A stretch of 64,000 bases of DNA from Desulfovibrio sp. Lineage in GTDB: Bacteria > Desulfobacterota > Desulfovibrionia > Desulfovibrionales > Desulfovibrionaceae. The stretch spans positions 18,793-82,792 of the forward strand of contig JAQVYA010000001.1 of assembly GCA_028708865.1 (NCBI GenBank). The letters are read 5' to 3'. A program made the translations under genes and the position numbers. Below the pieces are notes generated by a model. The model did not search any database and was not told where the DNA came from. It worked only from the letters and a program-made list of their open reading frames with translations. Positions 35,364-44,750 of the stretch are shown here, in pieces (within the stretch, counting starts at the first letter, position 1; each line of letters opens with the position of its first letter).

Positions 35364-35897
35364 ATGTCCAGAATAGGAAAACAACCCATCGCCATCCCGT
35401 CCGGCGTGGAAGTCTCCCTGGGAGACGAAATCAAGGTCAAAGGCCCGAAGGGTGCCTTGTCCACTCCCGCGGATGCCAGCGTCGATTATAAAATCGAGGA
35501 CGGCCAGGTCATCATTACCCGTAAGGACGACTCCCGCAGGGCGCGTGCCCAGCACGGGCTGCGTCGTACGCTGTTGGCCAACTGCGTGGATGGCGTCAGC
35601 AAGGGCTTTGAAAAGAGCCTTGAGGTCATTGGCGTGGGCTACAAGGTCCAGGTTGCGGGCAAAAGCGTGGTTCTCACGGTGGGATATTCCCATCCTGTTG
35701 AATTCCCTCTGCCTGCCGGGATTGAGGCCAAGGTCGAAGGCAGCAAGCTGACCATCAGTGGAGCGGATAAGCAGCTGGTGGGTGAAGTTGCCGCTAAGAT
35801 TCGCAAGGTGCGTCCGCCCGAGCCGTACAAGGGCAAGGGCATCAAGTATCTTGACGAGCAGATCAGACGTAAGGCCGGTAAGTCCGGCAGCAAATAA
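35364..35897 (+). CDS. rplF: 50S ribosomal protein L6 (uL6)
   Basis: 177 residues from MSRIGKQPIAIPSGVEVSLG to the KRVPEPYKGKGIKY-type C-terminus (RPPEPYKGKGIKYLDEQIRR here). The ATG at 35364 is chosen; an in-frame extension upstream lies inside rpsH. Confidence 0.98.
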   Translation: MSRIGKQPIAIPSGVEVSLGDEIKVKGPKGALSTPADASVDYKIEDGQVIITRKDDSRRARAQHGLRRTLLANCVDGVSKGFEKSLEVIGVGYKVQVAGKSVVLTVGYSHPVEFPLPAGIEAKVEGSKLTISGADKQLVGEVAAKIRKVRPPEPYKGKGIKYLDEQIRRKAGKSGSK

Positions 35898-35909
35898 CGG
35901 GGGAAAGCT

Positions 35910-36269
35910 ATGAAGCTTACCAAGGAACAAGCCCGGCGGCGCAGAAAGGCCCGCATCCGGAAGAAGATTTCCGGTACGGTCGAGCGGCCCCGCATGGTGG
36001 TTTTCCGTTCCAACTCCCATTTGTATGTCCAACTTGTGGACGATGTCATGGGAGTGACCCTGGCCAGCTCTTCCACCTTGACTTTGAGCAAGGAAAAGGG
36101 CGAGATGCATCCCAACCGCGAGTCCGCCACGGAAGTGGGTAAGGACATTGCCGGGAAGGCCAAGGAGCGGAACATCGAGCAGGTGGTCTTCGACCGCAAT
36201 GGGTATATTTACCACGGACGAGTGAAAGCCCTTGCTGACGGCGCCCGTGAGGGCGGCCTGAAATTCTAG
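35910..36269 (+). CDS. rplR: 50S ribosomal protein L18 (uL18)
   Basis: 119 residues. Basic N-terminus, [17 protein letters not shown], then [20 protein letters not shown] near the end. 5S rRNA binder. Confidence 0.98.
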   Translation: MKLTKEQARRRRKARIRKKISGTVERPRMVVFRSNSHLYVQLVDDVMGVTLASSSTLTLSKEKGEMHPNRESATEVGKDIAGKAKERNIEQVVFDRNGYIYHGRVKALADGAREGGLKF

Positions 36270-36291
36270 GGCCAATCGAAGGATACGGACG

Positions 36292-36783
36292 ATGGAACAG
36301 AACGATTCCGGGCTGATTGAAAAGATCGTGTACCTGAACCGCGTGGCCAAAGTGGTCAAGGGTGGGCGAAGGTTCTCCTTCAGCTGCCTGGCGGTTGTCG
36401 GCGACGGCGAAGGCAGCGTGGGCTACGGCCTCGGAAAGGCCAACGAGGTCCCTGAGGCCATCCGCAAAGCCACCGAGCGTGCCAAAAAGGCCATGATCAG
36501 GGTTCCCCTGCTGGACGGAACGCTTCCGTATGAGACTCTCGGACGCTACGGCGCCGGGCGTGTCATGCTTAAGCCCGCCAGCCGAGGTACGGGTATCATC
36601 GCTGGCGGACCTGTACGTGCCATTATGGAAGCAGTCGGGGTGCACGACATCCTGACCAAGGCCATCGGCACCAACAATCCGCATAACGTGCTCCGGGCGA
36701 CCATGGCTGGTCTGGCTTCCCTGCGCAGTGCCGAGGAAGTTTCCGAACTGCGTGGATTGAAGGTTGAGACCCCCCGGAAGTAA
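36292..36783 (+). CDS. rpsE: 30S ribosomal protein S5 (uS5)
   Basis: 163 residues. [20 protein letters not shown] carries the loop associated with spectinomycin binding, and [18 protein letters not shown] is the family motif. Followed by rpmD after 32 bases. Confidence 0.98.
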   Translation: MEQNDSGLIEKIVYLNRVAKVVKGGRRFSFSCLAVVGDGEGSVGYGLGKANEVPEAIRKATERAKKAMIRVPLLDGTLPYETLGRYGAGRVMLKPASRGTGIIAGGPVRAIMEAVGVHDILTKAIGTNNPHNVLRATMAGLASLRSAEEVSELRGLKVETPRK

Positions 36784-36815
36784 CTCGTCCGGATTAAGCA
36801 GGTAAGGAGACAGCC

Positions 36816-36995
36816 ATGGCACAGGTTACTGTGAAGCTTGTAAAAAGCAAAATCGGGTGCACGCCTAAACAGCGTGCCACCTTGGCGGCCCTCGGTCTGC
36901 GGAAGATTCGCCAGGAGAAATCCTTCGATGATTCCCCGGTCGTGCAGGGCATGATCAATAAAGTGAAGCACCTTGTGGAGGTTGTTGGATCATGA
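36816..36995 (+). CDS. rpmD: 50S ribosomal protein L30 (uL30)
   Basis: 59 residues, MAQVTVKLVKSKIGCTPKQR to VKHLVEVVGS. GGAGA lies before the ATG. The stop overlaps the rplO start by four bases (ATGA). Confidence 0.95.
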   Translation: MAQVTVKLVKSKIGCTPKQRATLAALGLRKIRQEKSFDDSPVVQGMINKVKHLVEVVGS

Positions 36996-37447
36996 AGCTC
37001 CACGAATTGTACCCTTTTCCGGAGCAGACCAAGGACCGCAAGCGTATTGGCCGCGGTTCCGGCTCCGGCTGGGGAAAAACCAGCGGAAAAGGCCACAAGG
37101 GACAAAAGAGCCGCTCCGGCGCCTCTATCCCGGCCTGGTTCGAGGGCGGCCAAATGCCGCTCATGCGCCGCCTTCCCAAGCGCGGCTTCAAGAATCCGTT
37201 CCGGGTGGAATACGCGGCCATCAACCTGGGTCAGCTTTTGGCGGCCTTTGAAGGCAAAAGCGAAATCACCCTTGACGACATCTATGAACGTGGCCTGTGC
37301 AAGGTCGGTGCCCCGGTGAAAGTCCTGGGCGGTGGTGAGGTCTCTTCGGCCGTCTCCATCGAGGCCCACAGGTTCAGTGCCTCGGCAGCCGATAAGATTG
37401 CCAAGGCTGGCGGCACCGCCAAGTCCATCGAAGTTCAGGAAGGATAA
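36992..37447 (+). CDS. rplO: 50S ribosomal protein L15 (uL15)
   Basis: 151 residues. MKLHELYPFPEQTKDRKRIG, then RGSGSGWGKTSGKGHKGQKS and GGQMPLMRRLPKRGFKN. Three bases before secY. Confidence 0.98.
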   Translation: MKLHELYPFPEQTKDRKRIGRGSGSGWGKTSGKGHKGQKSRSGASIPAWFEGGQMPLMRRLPKRGFKNPFRVEYAAINLGQLLAAFEGKSEITLDDIYERGLCKVGAPVKVLGGGEVSSAVSIEAHRFSASAADKIAKAGGTAKSIEVQEG

Positions 37448-37450
37448 CAC

Positions 37451-38770
37451 GTGGCACTCTCTGGCGTTGAGAATCTTGCGCGACTGCCCGAATTGAAGAA
37501 GCGGCTTCTGTGGACGCTGCTTCTTCTTTTCGTCTATCGCATCGGCATTCATATCCCGGTTCCGGGCGTGAACGGTCCGGCCCTTGCTTCCATTTTTGAA
37601 GAAGCGGCCGGAACCCTTCTGGGGCTGTTCAACATGTTCTCGGGCGGCGGATTGCAGAATCTGTCCATCTTCGCGCTGGGCATCATGCCCTACATCTCGG
37701 CCTCCATCATTCTGCAACTGCTCACCGTGGTCAGCCCCGAGCTGAAGCGGTTGCAAAAGGAGGAAGGACAGGCCGGGCGCAAGAAGATCACCCAGTATAC
37801 CCGTTACGGCACCGTGCTGATTTCCCTGGTGCAGGGGCTTGGCATTGCCGTGGGACTGGAAAGCATGGTCAGCCCCATCGGCCCGGTGGTTTCTCCGGAA
37901 ACCGCAGGCTGGTCTTTCCGGATTATTACCGTGGTCACCATGGTCACGGGTACGGTTTTCCTGATGTGGCTCGGTGAAAAGCTCACGGAAAAGGGGATCG
38001 GCAACGGCATCTCGCTGATTATCTTTGGCGGTATTGTTGCCGGACTTCCCAGTGCCGTGGCTCGTACCTTCTCGTTCATGAGCGAGGGGATCATGAGTCC
38101 GTTGTTCGTTCTGGTGCTCGTGGCCGGCATGGTCGGCGTTTTGGTCTTGATTGTGTTTGTGGAACGCGGCCAGCGTCGCATCCCCATTCACTACGCCAAG
38201 CGCCAGATGGGTCGCCGCATGTATGGCGGGCAGACCACACACCTGCCGTTGCGGGTAAACACTGCCGGTGTTATCCCGCCCATTTTTGCCTCGAGTTTGC
38301 TGCTCTTCCCGGGCACTATCGCCCAGTTTTCGGACATGGCTTGGTTGAACGCCATTTCCGATCTCATGCAGCCCACCTCTATCGTATACAACCTCCTCTA
38401 CGTGGTGGTCGTGGTTTTCTTCTGCTATTTTTACACCGCCATCGTTTTTGATCCCAAAGGGATCGCCGAGAATATCCAGAAGCAGGGCGGCTTCATTCCG
38501 GGCATTCGTCCCGGTGCCAAGACTCGTGAGTACATTGATCGCGTTCTGGCACGCATCACCCTCTGGGGATCGCTGTATGTCTCCGCTATCTGCGTCCTGC
38601 CCATGTTCCTGATTGCCCAGTTCAACGTCCCGTTTTACTTCGGCGGCACTTCGCTGCTGATTATCGTGGGCGTGGCCATGGACTTCATGGGGCAGGTGGA
38701 ATCCTACATGATTTCTCGCCAGTATGAGGGCCTGATGGGCAAGTCTGGCAGAATTAAAGGTAGGCGTTAG
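37451..38770 (+). CDS. secY: Preprotein translocase subunit SecY
   Basis: 439-residue, ten-helix channel of the Sec translocon, starting with GTG. FRIGIHIPVPG-type start (YRIGIHIPVPGVNGPALA), FALGIMPYISASIILQLL (helix 2 region), the cytoplasmic loop VERGQRRIPIHYAKRQMGRR that meets SecA and the ribosome, and the end MGKSGRIKGRR. Between rplO and map; adk, often here, is absent. Confidence 0.98.
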   Translation: MALSGVENLARLPELKKRLLWTLLLLFVYRIGIHIPVPGVNGPALASIFEEAAGTLLGLFNMFSGGGLQNLSIFALGIMPYISASIILQLLTVVSPELKRLQKEEGQAGRKKITQYTRYGTVLISLVQGLGIAVGLESMVSPIGPVVSPETAGWSFRIITVVTMVTGTVFLMWLGEKLTEKGIGNGISLIIFGGIVAGLPSAVARTFSFMSEGIMSPLFVLVLVAGMVGVLVLIVFVERGQRRIPIHYAKRQMGRRMYGGQTTHLPLRVNTAGVIPPIFASSLLLFPGTIAQFSDMAWLNAISDLMQPTSIVYNLLYVVVVVFFCYFYTAIVFDPKGIAENIQKQGGFIPGIRPGAKTREYIDRVLARITLWGSLYVSAICVLPMFLIAQFNVPFYFGGTSLLIIVGVAMDFMGQVESYMISRQYEGLMGKSGRIKGRR

Positions 38771-38773
38771 ACG

Positions 38774-39544
38774 TTGAAGAAGTTCAGAGGAGTTTTCCTC
38801 AAGAACGATAGGGAGATCGGCCTCATGCGTGAGGCCAATCGCATGGTCTCGAAGATTCTTGACGAGTTGGGACGCGCGGTAAAACCGGGCGTCTCAACCA
38901 TGCTCTTCGAGGAAATCGCCCAGGAAAAGTGCCGGGAATTTGGTGTCCGGCCTGCTTTCCAGGGATACGGCGGCTTTCCTTATGCACTGTGCTGCTCGGT
39001 CAACGAAGAAGTCGTGCATGGCTTCCCCTCGAAGACCAGAGTGCTTCAGGAAGGCGACATCGTCAGTTTTGACATGGGTGTTATTTATGAAGGGTTCAAT
39101 GGCGACTCCGCCCGGACCTTTGGTGTTGGTAACGTCAGCGACACCGCCCGGCAACTGATGGATGTCACACGAGAATCCCTGATGAAGGGGATTGCCATGG
39201 CCCGGCCCGGACGAAATCTTTATGAGGTTTCCCGGGCTGTGCAGGAACATGCCGAGGCTGCTGGATTCGGCGTGGTTCGTCGCTTTGTGGGACATGGCAT
39301 TGGAACACGGCTTCATGAAAAGCCGGAAATCCCCAACTTTGTTCCCAAGGGCCTGCCTGGGCTGGTGCTCAAACCCGGGATGACCCTGGCTATTGAGCCC
39401 ATGATTACCGAAGGGGATCCCGATGTGGAAGTCCTTTCGGACAAGTGGACGGCGGTGACGAAAGACAGAAAGCTGTCGGCTCATTTCGAGCACACCATTG
39501 CCGTCACTTCGGACGGGCCTGTTATTTTAAGCCGGTCCGACTAG
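38774..39544 (+). CDS. map: Methionine aminopeptidase, type I
   Basis: Removes the initiator Met from nascent proteins using two metal ions. 256 residues, TTG start three bases after secY. Metal ligands appear in SFDMGVIYEGFNGDSA (two Asp), RFVGHGIGTRLHEKPE (His), AIEPMITEG (Glu) and SAHFEHTIAVT (Glu). Short N-terminus, as in type Ia enzymes. Confidence 0.97.
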   Translation: MKKFRGVFLKNDREIGLMREANRMVSKILDELGRAVKPGVSTMLFEEIAQEKCREFGVRPAFQGYGGFPYALCCSVNEEVVHGFPSKTRVLQEGDIVSFDMGVIYEGFNGDSARTFGVGNVSDTARQLMDVTRESLMKGIAMARPGRNLYEVSRAVQEHAEAAGFGVVRRFVGHGIGTRLHEKPEIPNFVPKGLPGLVLKPGMTLAIEPMITEGDPDVEVLSDKWTAVTKDRKLSAHFEHTIAVTSDGPVILSRSD

Positions 39545-39642
39545 GAAGTGGTTTGGCGAAACCCTTGCGGTTTCCTGGAAACTGCTGTAAAAGACACCTT
39601 CGCTTTTTCCCGACGTGGAACGTTGGGTGCTGTGAAAGGCAT

Positions 39643-39671
39643 ATGACTTTAAGGGGTTATTCCCGTACAAT
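39643..39671 (+). promoter_or_regulatory. Candidate promoter of the alpha (rpmJ-rpsM-rpoA) operon
   Basis: ATGACT (39643-39648), a 17-base spacer, then TACAAT (39666-39671), 26 bases before rpmJ, within the 153-base gap after map. The -10 matches five of six consensus bases. Confidence 0.55.
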
Positions 39672-39697
39672 AGAGCTGAAAGGCATTGGAGACGGTC

Positions 39698-39811
39698 ATG
39701 AAAGTCAGACCCTCTGTCAAAAAAATGTGTTCTAAGTGCAAAATCATCAGACGCAAAGGCGTGCTGCGGGTCATCTGCGACAATCCCCGGCACAAACAGC
39801 GTCAAGGATAA
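39698..39811 (+). CDS. rpmJ: 50S ribosomal protein L36 (bL36)
   Basis: 37 residues: [20 protein letters not shown] to [10 protein letters not shown]. Zinc form, with ligands Cys11, Cys14, Cys27 and His32. GGAGA before the ATG. infA, which often precedes it, is not present. Confidence 0.96.
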   Translation: MKVRPSVKKMCSKCKIIRRKGVLRVICDNPRHKQRQG

Positions 39812-39826
39812 GAAGGGGTATAGAAA

Positions 39827-40201
39827 GTGGCACGCATTGCTGGTGTTGATCTGCCCAAAAGCAAGCGGATGGATATCGCTCTGACCTATATCTATGGTAT
39901 CGGTCAGACGACGGCCCTCGAGATCCTCAACAAGACCGGTGTGGACTGGACCAAGAGTTCCGACGACCTGACCTCGGAAGAGGCCAACACCATTCGTGTT
40001 GAGATCGAGCAGAATCACAAGGTGGAGGGTGACCTGCGCCGCGAACTGACCGCGAATATCAAGCGGTTGATGGATATTGGCTGCTATCGCGGCCTGCGCC
40101 ATCGCAAAGGACTTCCGGCCCGTGGTCAAAAGACCCACACCAATGCCCGCACCCGCAAGGGTCCGCGTCGTTCGGTCGTCGGCCGCAAGAAGAAGAAGTA
40201 G
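39827..40201 (+). CDS. rpsM: 30S ribosomal protein S13 (uS13)
   Basis: 124 residues, GTG start. [20 protein letters not shown] and the C-terminal [20 protein letters not shown], which reaches the P-site tRNA. The 15-base gap from rpmJ carries GGGG-rich ribosome-site sequence. Confidence 0.98.
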   Translation: MARIAGVDLPKSKRMDIALTYIYGIGQTTALEILNKTGVDWTKSSDDLTSEEANTIRVEIEQNHKVEGDLRRELTANIKRLMDIGCYRGLRHRKGLPARGQKTHTNARTRKGPRRSVVGRKKKK

Positions 40202-40255
40202 CGGCGCGTCCGCCTTTCTATATTCCCGTTAGATCGTATCTGAGGAGATCAGGAT

Positions 40256-40642
40256 ATGGCGAAACCCAAGCGTTCCGCAAAAAAAAGAGAAAAGAAGAGC
40301 GTGCCAGTGGGCCTGGCTCACATCAAGGCCACGTTCAATAATACGATCATCACCTTCACTGACATGAAGGGCAACGTGATCAGTTGGGCCAGCGCGGGCG
40401 CCTCTTTCAAGGGCTCGCGTAAGAGCACCCCCTTTGCCGCGCAGATTGCCGCCGAAAATGCCGCTAAAACGGCCCGGGACAACGGCATGCGTACTGTGGG
40501 CGTGTTTGTGAAGGGTCCGGGGTCCGGCCGTGAGGCCGCCATGCGCGCCATCGGTGCCGCGGGCTTTAAGGTCAATTTTATTCGCGACATCACCCCGATC
40601 CCCCACAATGGCTGCCGGCCGCCCAAGCGCCGCCGCGTCTGA
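40256..40642 (+). CDS. rpsK: 30S ribosomal protein S11 (uS11)
   Basis: 128 residues. Basic start, [20 protein letters not shown], and [20 protein letters not shown] at the end, including the Asn-Gly that forms isoaspartate in some bacteria. Confidence 0.98.
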   Translation: MAKPKRSAKKREKKSVPVGLAHIKATFNNTIITFTDMKGNVISWASAGASFKGSRKSTPFAAQIAAENAAKTARDNGMRTVGVFVKGPGSGREAAMRAIGAAGFKVNFIRDITPIPHNGCRPPKRRRV

Positions 40643-40657
40643 TTTAGGAGGTTACCC

Positions 40658-41287
40658 TTGGCTCGTTACACTGAAGCTAAATGCCGCATTTGCCGCCGCG
40701 AGGGCCAGAAATTGTTCCTCAAAGGCGATCGTTGCTATACGGACAAGTGCGCCTATGAGCGTCGTCCTTATGCCCCGGGTGCCACCGGGCGCAATATGCG
40801 CCGCAAGATGAGCGACTACGCCATCCAGTTGCGGGAGAAGCAGAAGGTCCGCCGGATGTACGGTATCCTGGAAGGCCAGTTCCACCGGTATTTTGAGCGC
40901 GCCGACGCCATGAAAGGCGTCACCGGCACCAACCTGCTGGTTATGCTCGAGCGCCGCCTGGACAACGTTATTTACCGTCTCGGGTTCGCCAACTCGCGTA
41001 CCCAGGCCCGCCAGCTTGTCCGCCACGGTGCTTTTTCCGTCAATGGCCGCCGGGTGGATGTCCCCTCGTTTATGGTTCGTCCCGAAGATGTCATCGAGGT
41101 TCGCGAGAAATCCCGCAAGATTCCCGTGATCGCCGAGGCTCAGGACGTGATTGCCCGCCGCGGATGCCCCGAGTGGCTCGAGAGCGACGGCGCGGCCTTC
41201 AAGGGTACGGTCAAGGACCTGCCCAAACGCGAGGACATTCAGTTCCCGATCAACGAGCAGCTCATCGTCGAGCTGTACTCCAAGTAA
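40658..41287 (+). CDS. rpsD: 30S ribosomal protein S4 (uS4), zinc-binding form
   Basis: 209 residues, TTG start after AGGAGG. The N-terminus keeps a zinc site (Cys9, Cys12, Cys26, Cys31), and the S4 RNA-binding domain includes [20 protein letters not shown]. In many bacteria S4 represses the alpha operon. Confidence 0.97.
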   Translation: MARYTEAKCRICRREGQKLFLKGDRCYTDKCAYERRPYAPGATGRNMRRKMSDYAIQLREKQKVRRMYGILEGQFHRYFERADAMKGVTGTNLLVMLERRLDNVIYRLGFANSRTQARQLVRHGAFSVNGRRVDVPSFMVRPEDVIEVREKSRKIPVIAEAQDVIARRGCPEWLESDGAAFKGTVKDLPKREDIQFPINEQLIVELYSK

Positions 41288-41299
41288 TACGGGTGATTC

Positions 41300-42340
41300 A
41301 TGCTTGTTCAAGACGGTGACAGACTTATCAACACGCGGAACTGGTCTGAGCTTGTAAAGCCGGAACAGCTCGTTCGCGACCCTAAGTCCACCGAGATCTA
41401 CGGCAAATTCGTCTGTGAGCCGTTGGAGCGTGGCTTTGCCACCACCATCGGCAACGCCCTCAGGCGGGTGCTGCTCTCCTCCTTGCAGGGAGCCGCCATT
41501 GTTGCCGCTCGGATTGAGGGGGTCCAGCACGAGTTCACCACCATCGAGGGCGTGATGGAGGACGTGACGGAAGTCGTCCTCAACCTCAAGTCCGTCCGTC
41601 TGGCCATGCGCACCGACGAGCCTCAGATTTTGGTCCTTGAGGCCGATAAGAAGGGGCCCGTGACTGCTGCCATGATTGCCGAGAACCAGAACGTTCGGGT
41701 GCTCAGCAAGGACCAGCCCATTGCGACGCTGTCTGAGGACAAGCCGCTCAAGATGGAGTTGGAAGTGCGTATGGGAAAGGGTTATGTCCCGGCTGAACTG
41801 CACGAAGGTCTTACCGAGGACATCGGCCTGATCACCATGGACGCCAGCTACTCGCCGGTGCGCAAGGTTGCGTACACCGTGGAGCAGGCTCGTGTCGGCC
41901 AGATGACCAACTACGATAAGCTCATTCTTGAGGTGTGGACGGACGGTTCCGTGTCCCCCGAGGACGCTGTGGCCTATAGCGCAAAGATCCTCAAGGACCA
42001 GCTTTCCGTTTTCATCAACTTCGACGAAATGTCCTCGGCTCAGCAGCCTGATGACGAAGATACCGTGAACCTGAACCCTAACCTGTTCAAGAGCATCGAC
42101 GAGCTGGAGCTTTCGGTTCGTGCGACCAACTGCCTCAAGGCCGCCAACATCCAGCTTGTGGGCGAACTCGTGCAGCGCAGTGAGCAGCAGATGCTCAAGA
42201 CCAAAAACTTTGGTCGGAAGTCTCTGGACGAAATTCGTCGGGTACTGGACAGCATGGGACTCAAGTTCGGTATGGCCGTTGAGGACTTCGACAAGAAACA
42301 GCAGGAATGGCTGAAGAGGAAAGAAAAAAATGAGGCATAG
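41300..42340 (+). CDS. rpoA: RNA polymerase subunit alpha
   Basis: 346 residues. The N-terminal dimer domain has [20 protein letters not shown] and [11 protein letters not shown]. The C-terminal domain, which binds UP elements and activators, has [19 protein letters not shown] and [10 protein letters not shown]-type sequence ([18 protein letters not shown]). Overlaps rplQ by 11 bases. Confidence 0.98.
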   Translation: MLVQDGDRLINTRNWSELVKPEQLVRDPKSTEIYGKFVCEPLERGFATTIGNALRRVLLSSLQGAAIVAARIEGVQHEFTTIEGVMEDVTEVVLNLKSVRLAMRTDEPQILVLEADKKGPVTAAMIAENQNVRVLSKDQPIATLSEDKPLKMELEVRMGKGYVPAELHEGLTEDIGLITMDASYSPVRKVAYTVEQARVGQMTNYDKLILEVWTDGSVSPEDAVAYSAKILKDQLSVFINFDEMSSAQQPDDEDTVNLNPNLFKSIDELELSVRATNCLKAANIQLVGELVQRSEQQMLKTKNFGRKSLDEIRRVLDSMGLKFGMAVEDFDKKQQEWLKRKEKNEA

Positions 42341-42773
42341 AAAGTCCGGCAGAAAACTGAACCGCACCAATGCCCATCGTAAGGCGCTGATGCGGAACAT
42401 GGCGCGCGCGCTGCTCACCTATGAGCGCATCCGCACCACCGAGGCCAAAGCTAAGGAACTGCGTAAGGTCGTGGACGGCCTCGTGTCCCTGGCGCTTCGC
42501 GACGACCTGCATTCCCGTCGTCAGGCGTACAAGGCCCTGAACAATCACCAGTTGGTTCAGCGTCTGTTTGACGAAATCGCCCCGCGCTTCAAGGAAGATC
42601 AGGGCGGATATACCCGCATTCTCAAGCTGGCTGTTCCGCGTCGCGGTGATTGCGCCCCCATGTGCGTGATCGAGCTTACCCGCCGCGCTGAAGAAGCTGC
42701 CGAAGAAAAAAACATTGCCAAGGCTGCCAAGCCTGAAGCCAAGGACGAGTCCGAGGCTCCGGCCGAGGCTTAG
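42330..42773 (+). CDS. rplQ: 50S ribosomal protein L17 (bL17)
   Basis: 147 residues. [20 protein letters not shown] and [19 protein letters not shown], then an Ala/Glu-rich tail after residue 120 that is longer than in E. coli. Last gene of the supercluster. Confidence 0.97.
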   Translation: MRHRKSGRKLNRTNAHRKALMRNMARALLTYERIRTTEAKAKELRKVVDGLVSLALRDDLHSRRQAYKALNNHQLVQRLFDEIAPRFKEDQGGYTRILKLAVPRRGDCAPMCVIELTRRAEEAAEEKNIAKAAKPEAKDESEAPAEA

Positions 42774-42795
42774 TTCGCGGCCACGCAACGAGAAT

Positions 42796-42824
42796 AAGGC
42801 GGTCCCCAGGGACCGCCTTTTTTT
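42796..42824 (+). terminator. Intrinsic terminator after rplQ
   Basis: AAGGCGGTCC pairs with GGACCGCCTT around a short CCAG-type loop, followed by a run of T. It ends the ribosomal supercluster. Confidence 0.92.
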
Positions 42825-42867
42825 ATGTCTTGCCCGATCGGTAATCTCGATGTAAGGAATTGACGTT

Positions 42868-43755
42868 ATGGATTTCAGAAAACTAGAAGCATTTTGCAAA
42901 GTATATGAGTTGCGCAGCTTTTCAGGTGCCGGGCAAGAGCTTCATCTTTCCCAACCAACCATCAGCGCACATGTGGCTGCCTTGGAAGACCGCCTGGGGC
43001 TGCCGCTGTTTGATCGCCTGGGCCGCAGTGTGCTCCCCACCCATGCCGGAGACGTGCTTTATCGGGAAGCCTCGGGCATTTTCGGCACGTTGCGCCGTGT
43101 GGAGGCTGAACTTTCTCTGCTTCGGGACGAGGTGGCCGGAGAACTGGTCATTGGCGGGAGCACCATTCCTGCCACATACATCTTACCTCGGCTCATGGCC
43201 CGCTTTCTTGGTCTGCATCCACTGGTGCGTATGGAGTTGCGCACCGGGGATACGGATCAGGTGACTCAGATGGTGGCGGACGGCACTCTGGACGCTGCCG
43301 TGGTGGGGTCGCGTCCCACCCTGCGTGGACTTGTGGCCGAGGCGCTGTTTACTGATCGACTTTGCGTGGTCGCTGCCCCGGACTTCGCGGTGCCGGACGT
43401 GCCATTGACTGCTTGGCCCTGGATTCGCAGGGAAAAGGGGTCAGGAACCCGTCGGGCCTTTGAACGGGTACTGGCATCCAACGGTATGGATCCGAGCTCT
43501 GGGAGCTGCGTTTGTAGTGTGTATGGCACAGAGGCGGCCCTGCGCATGGCCGCGGCCGGGGCCGGAGTGGCCGCGGTCTCGGGCCGTGCCTGTGCCGGAC
43601 TGGTGGAACGGGGCGAGTTAAAGCTGGTGGATTGTGGGCTGAGCGGTCTGGAACGACGGTTTTATCTGCTGCGTCATGAATCGCGTCGGGCTTTTCCAGC
43701 GGCCACAGCATTCATGGCCTTTCTCCGGGAACACGCTGAGCACCATGTTGAATAA
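42868..43755 (+). CDS. LysR-family transcriptional regulator
   Basis: 295 residues. The N-terminal winged helix-turn-helix (about 1-60) has FSGAGQELHLSQPTISAHVA and LEDRLGLPLFDRLGR. The rest is the periplasmic-binding-like effector domain, with GELVIGGSTIPATYILPRLM at its start, closest in look to CysB/CysL-like members. The target is not apparent: the adjacent minus-strand genes are convergent, not divergent, so the usual neighbour rule does not help. Confidence 0.9.
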   Translation: MDFRKLEAFCKVYELRSFSGAGQELHLSQPTISAHVAALEDRLGLPLFDRLGRSVLPTHAGDVLYREASGIFGTLRRVEAELSLLRDEVAGELVIGGSTIPATYILPRLMARFLGLHPLVRMELRTGDTDQVTQMVADGTLDAAVVGSRPTLRGLVAEALFTDRLCVVAAPDFAVPDVPLTAWPWIRREKGSGTRRAFERVLASNGMDPSSGSCVCSVYGTEAALRMAAAGAGVAAVSGRACAGLVERGELKLVDCGLSGLERRFYLLRHESRRAFPAATAFMAFLREHAEHHVE

Positions 43756-43817
43756 TTGTCGAATTTGAGATCCCCCGAGCATTCATTTCGAGTGCCGTCT
43801 TTGAGTCCCTCATGAAT

Positions 43818-43865
43818 TGGGCCGCCTCCTGAGAGTGGTGAAAAACTTCTCCCGGAAGCGGCCCA
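43818..43865. other. Hairpin in the convergent lysR/mqnA gap
   Basis: TGGGCCGC (43818-43825) pairs with GCGGCCCA (43858-43865) around a 32-base interior that contains weaker pairing. There is no T-run on either strand. It could end both convergent transcripts in a factor-dependent way. The rest of the 155-base gap shows nothing. Confidence 0.4.
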
Positions 43866-43910
43866 GTGCGGCTTGTCGGATTTTCCCAACCTGCCCATGC
43901 GGGGAGTCCG

Positions 43911-44750
43911 TCAGGACAGGGATGCGAATTCCAGGGGCGGCGCCTTTGGGATGATCCCGCATTGCTGGAGCATCGCAAAGAAGCGTTGCAATCCCTGCTG
44001 TTCCCGTTCTCCAAGATTATATGATAATCCATTGAAATAAGAGCACATTTCCAGTGTGTCCAGGGAGGAACCCTGTGCGGCCAGTCCGCACATGTCGGAA
44101 AGGTGTTCCTGCCCCCACTCTTTGGCGGCGATCAGTTGCCGCATGGCCTGCTCGAGCGGGCGCTGGTGTGTTTCCCAAGCTGCACGGCGCACAATCCAAA
44201 CTCCGAAAATGAAGGGCAGGCCAGTCCATTCCAGCCATTCCTGGCCCAGGTCGTATATGTAGGGATAGTCCGGGTGCCGTCGCAAGTTCAGGGCTTCATC
44301 GCCGATGGCCAGAATGGCGGGAGGGCGTTGTCCCGAGGCAAGCAGCGCTGTGGCGTCCCCACTTTCAAATCCGGCGTGGACCTTGTAGCGTCGGTCCAGC
44401 AGCATCCGGAGCAGGGCGGCCGAGGTGTGTGTCTGGGCGCTGACCAGAACGTTTTGGCCCTCCAGTGAGGCCACTGGATTTTGGGTGAGCAGCAAAACAC
44501 TCTGCACAGGCCCGTGGCAGCCAATAGCCAGGTCCGGCACGAGAAGATAGCGCTGGGGTCGGCGTGCGTATTCTATGCTGGAGTTGGCGGAAAGGTGCAG
44601 CTCGCCGCGGCGCATCTGTTCATTGAGTTCGGCGGGCACTCCGGAGACGATTTCCAGGTCGTGCCGCACCAAGCTTTGTTCCAGGGGATGATAGATGGGC
44701 AGGACATTGAGGTATCCGATTTTGCCCAGTCGCAAAGGGGAGGAGGTCAT
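43911..44750 (-). CDS. mqnA: Chorismate dehydratase (futalosine pathway)
   Basis: Turns chorismate into 3-enolpyruvylbenzoate, the first step of futalosine-route menaquinone synthesis. 279 residues of periplasmic-binding-like fold. LRLGKIGYLNVLPIYHPLEQ at the start, the ligand-pocket segment LSANSSIEYARRP, and GLPFIFGVWIVRR. The ATG overlaps the mqnC stop by four bases, so it is translated from the same message. Confidence 0.93.
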   Translation of the reverse strand: MTSSPLRLGKIGYLNVLPIYHPLEQSLVRHDLEIVSGVPAELNEQMRRGELHLSANSSIEYARRPQRYLLVPDLAIGCHGPVQSVLLLTQNPVASLEGQNVLVSAQTHTSAALLRMLLDRRYKVHAGFESGDATALLASGQRPPAILAIGDEALNLRRHPDYPYIYDLGQEWLEWTGLPFIFGVWIVRRAAWETHQRPLEQAMRQLIAAKEWGQEHLSDMCGLAAQGSSLDTLEMCSYFNGLSYNLGEREQQGLQRFFAMLQQCGIIPKAPPLEFASLS

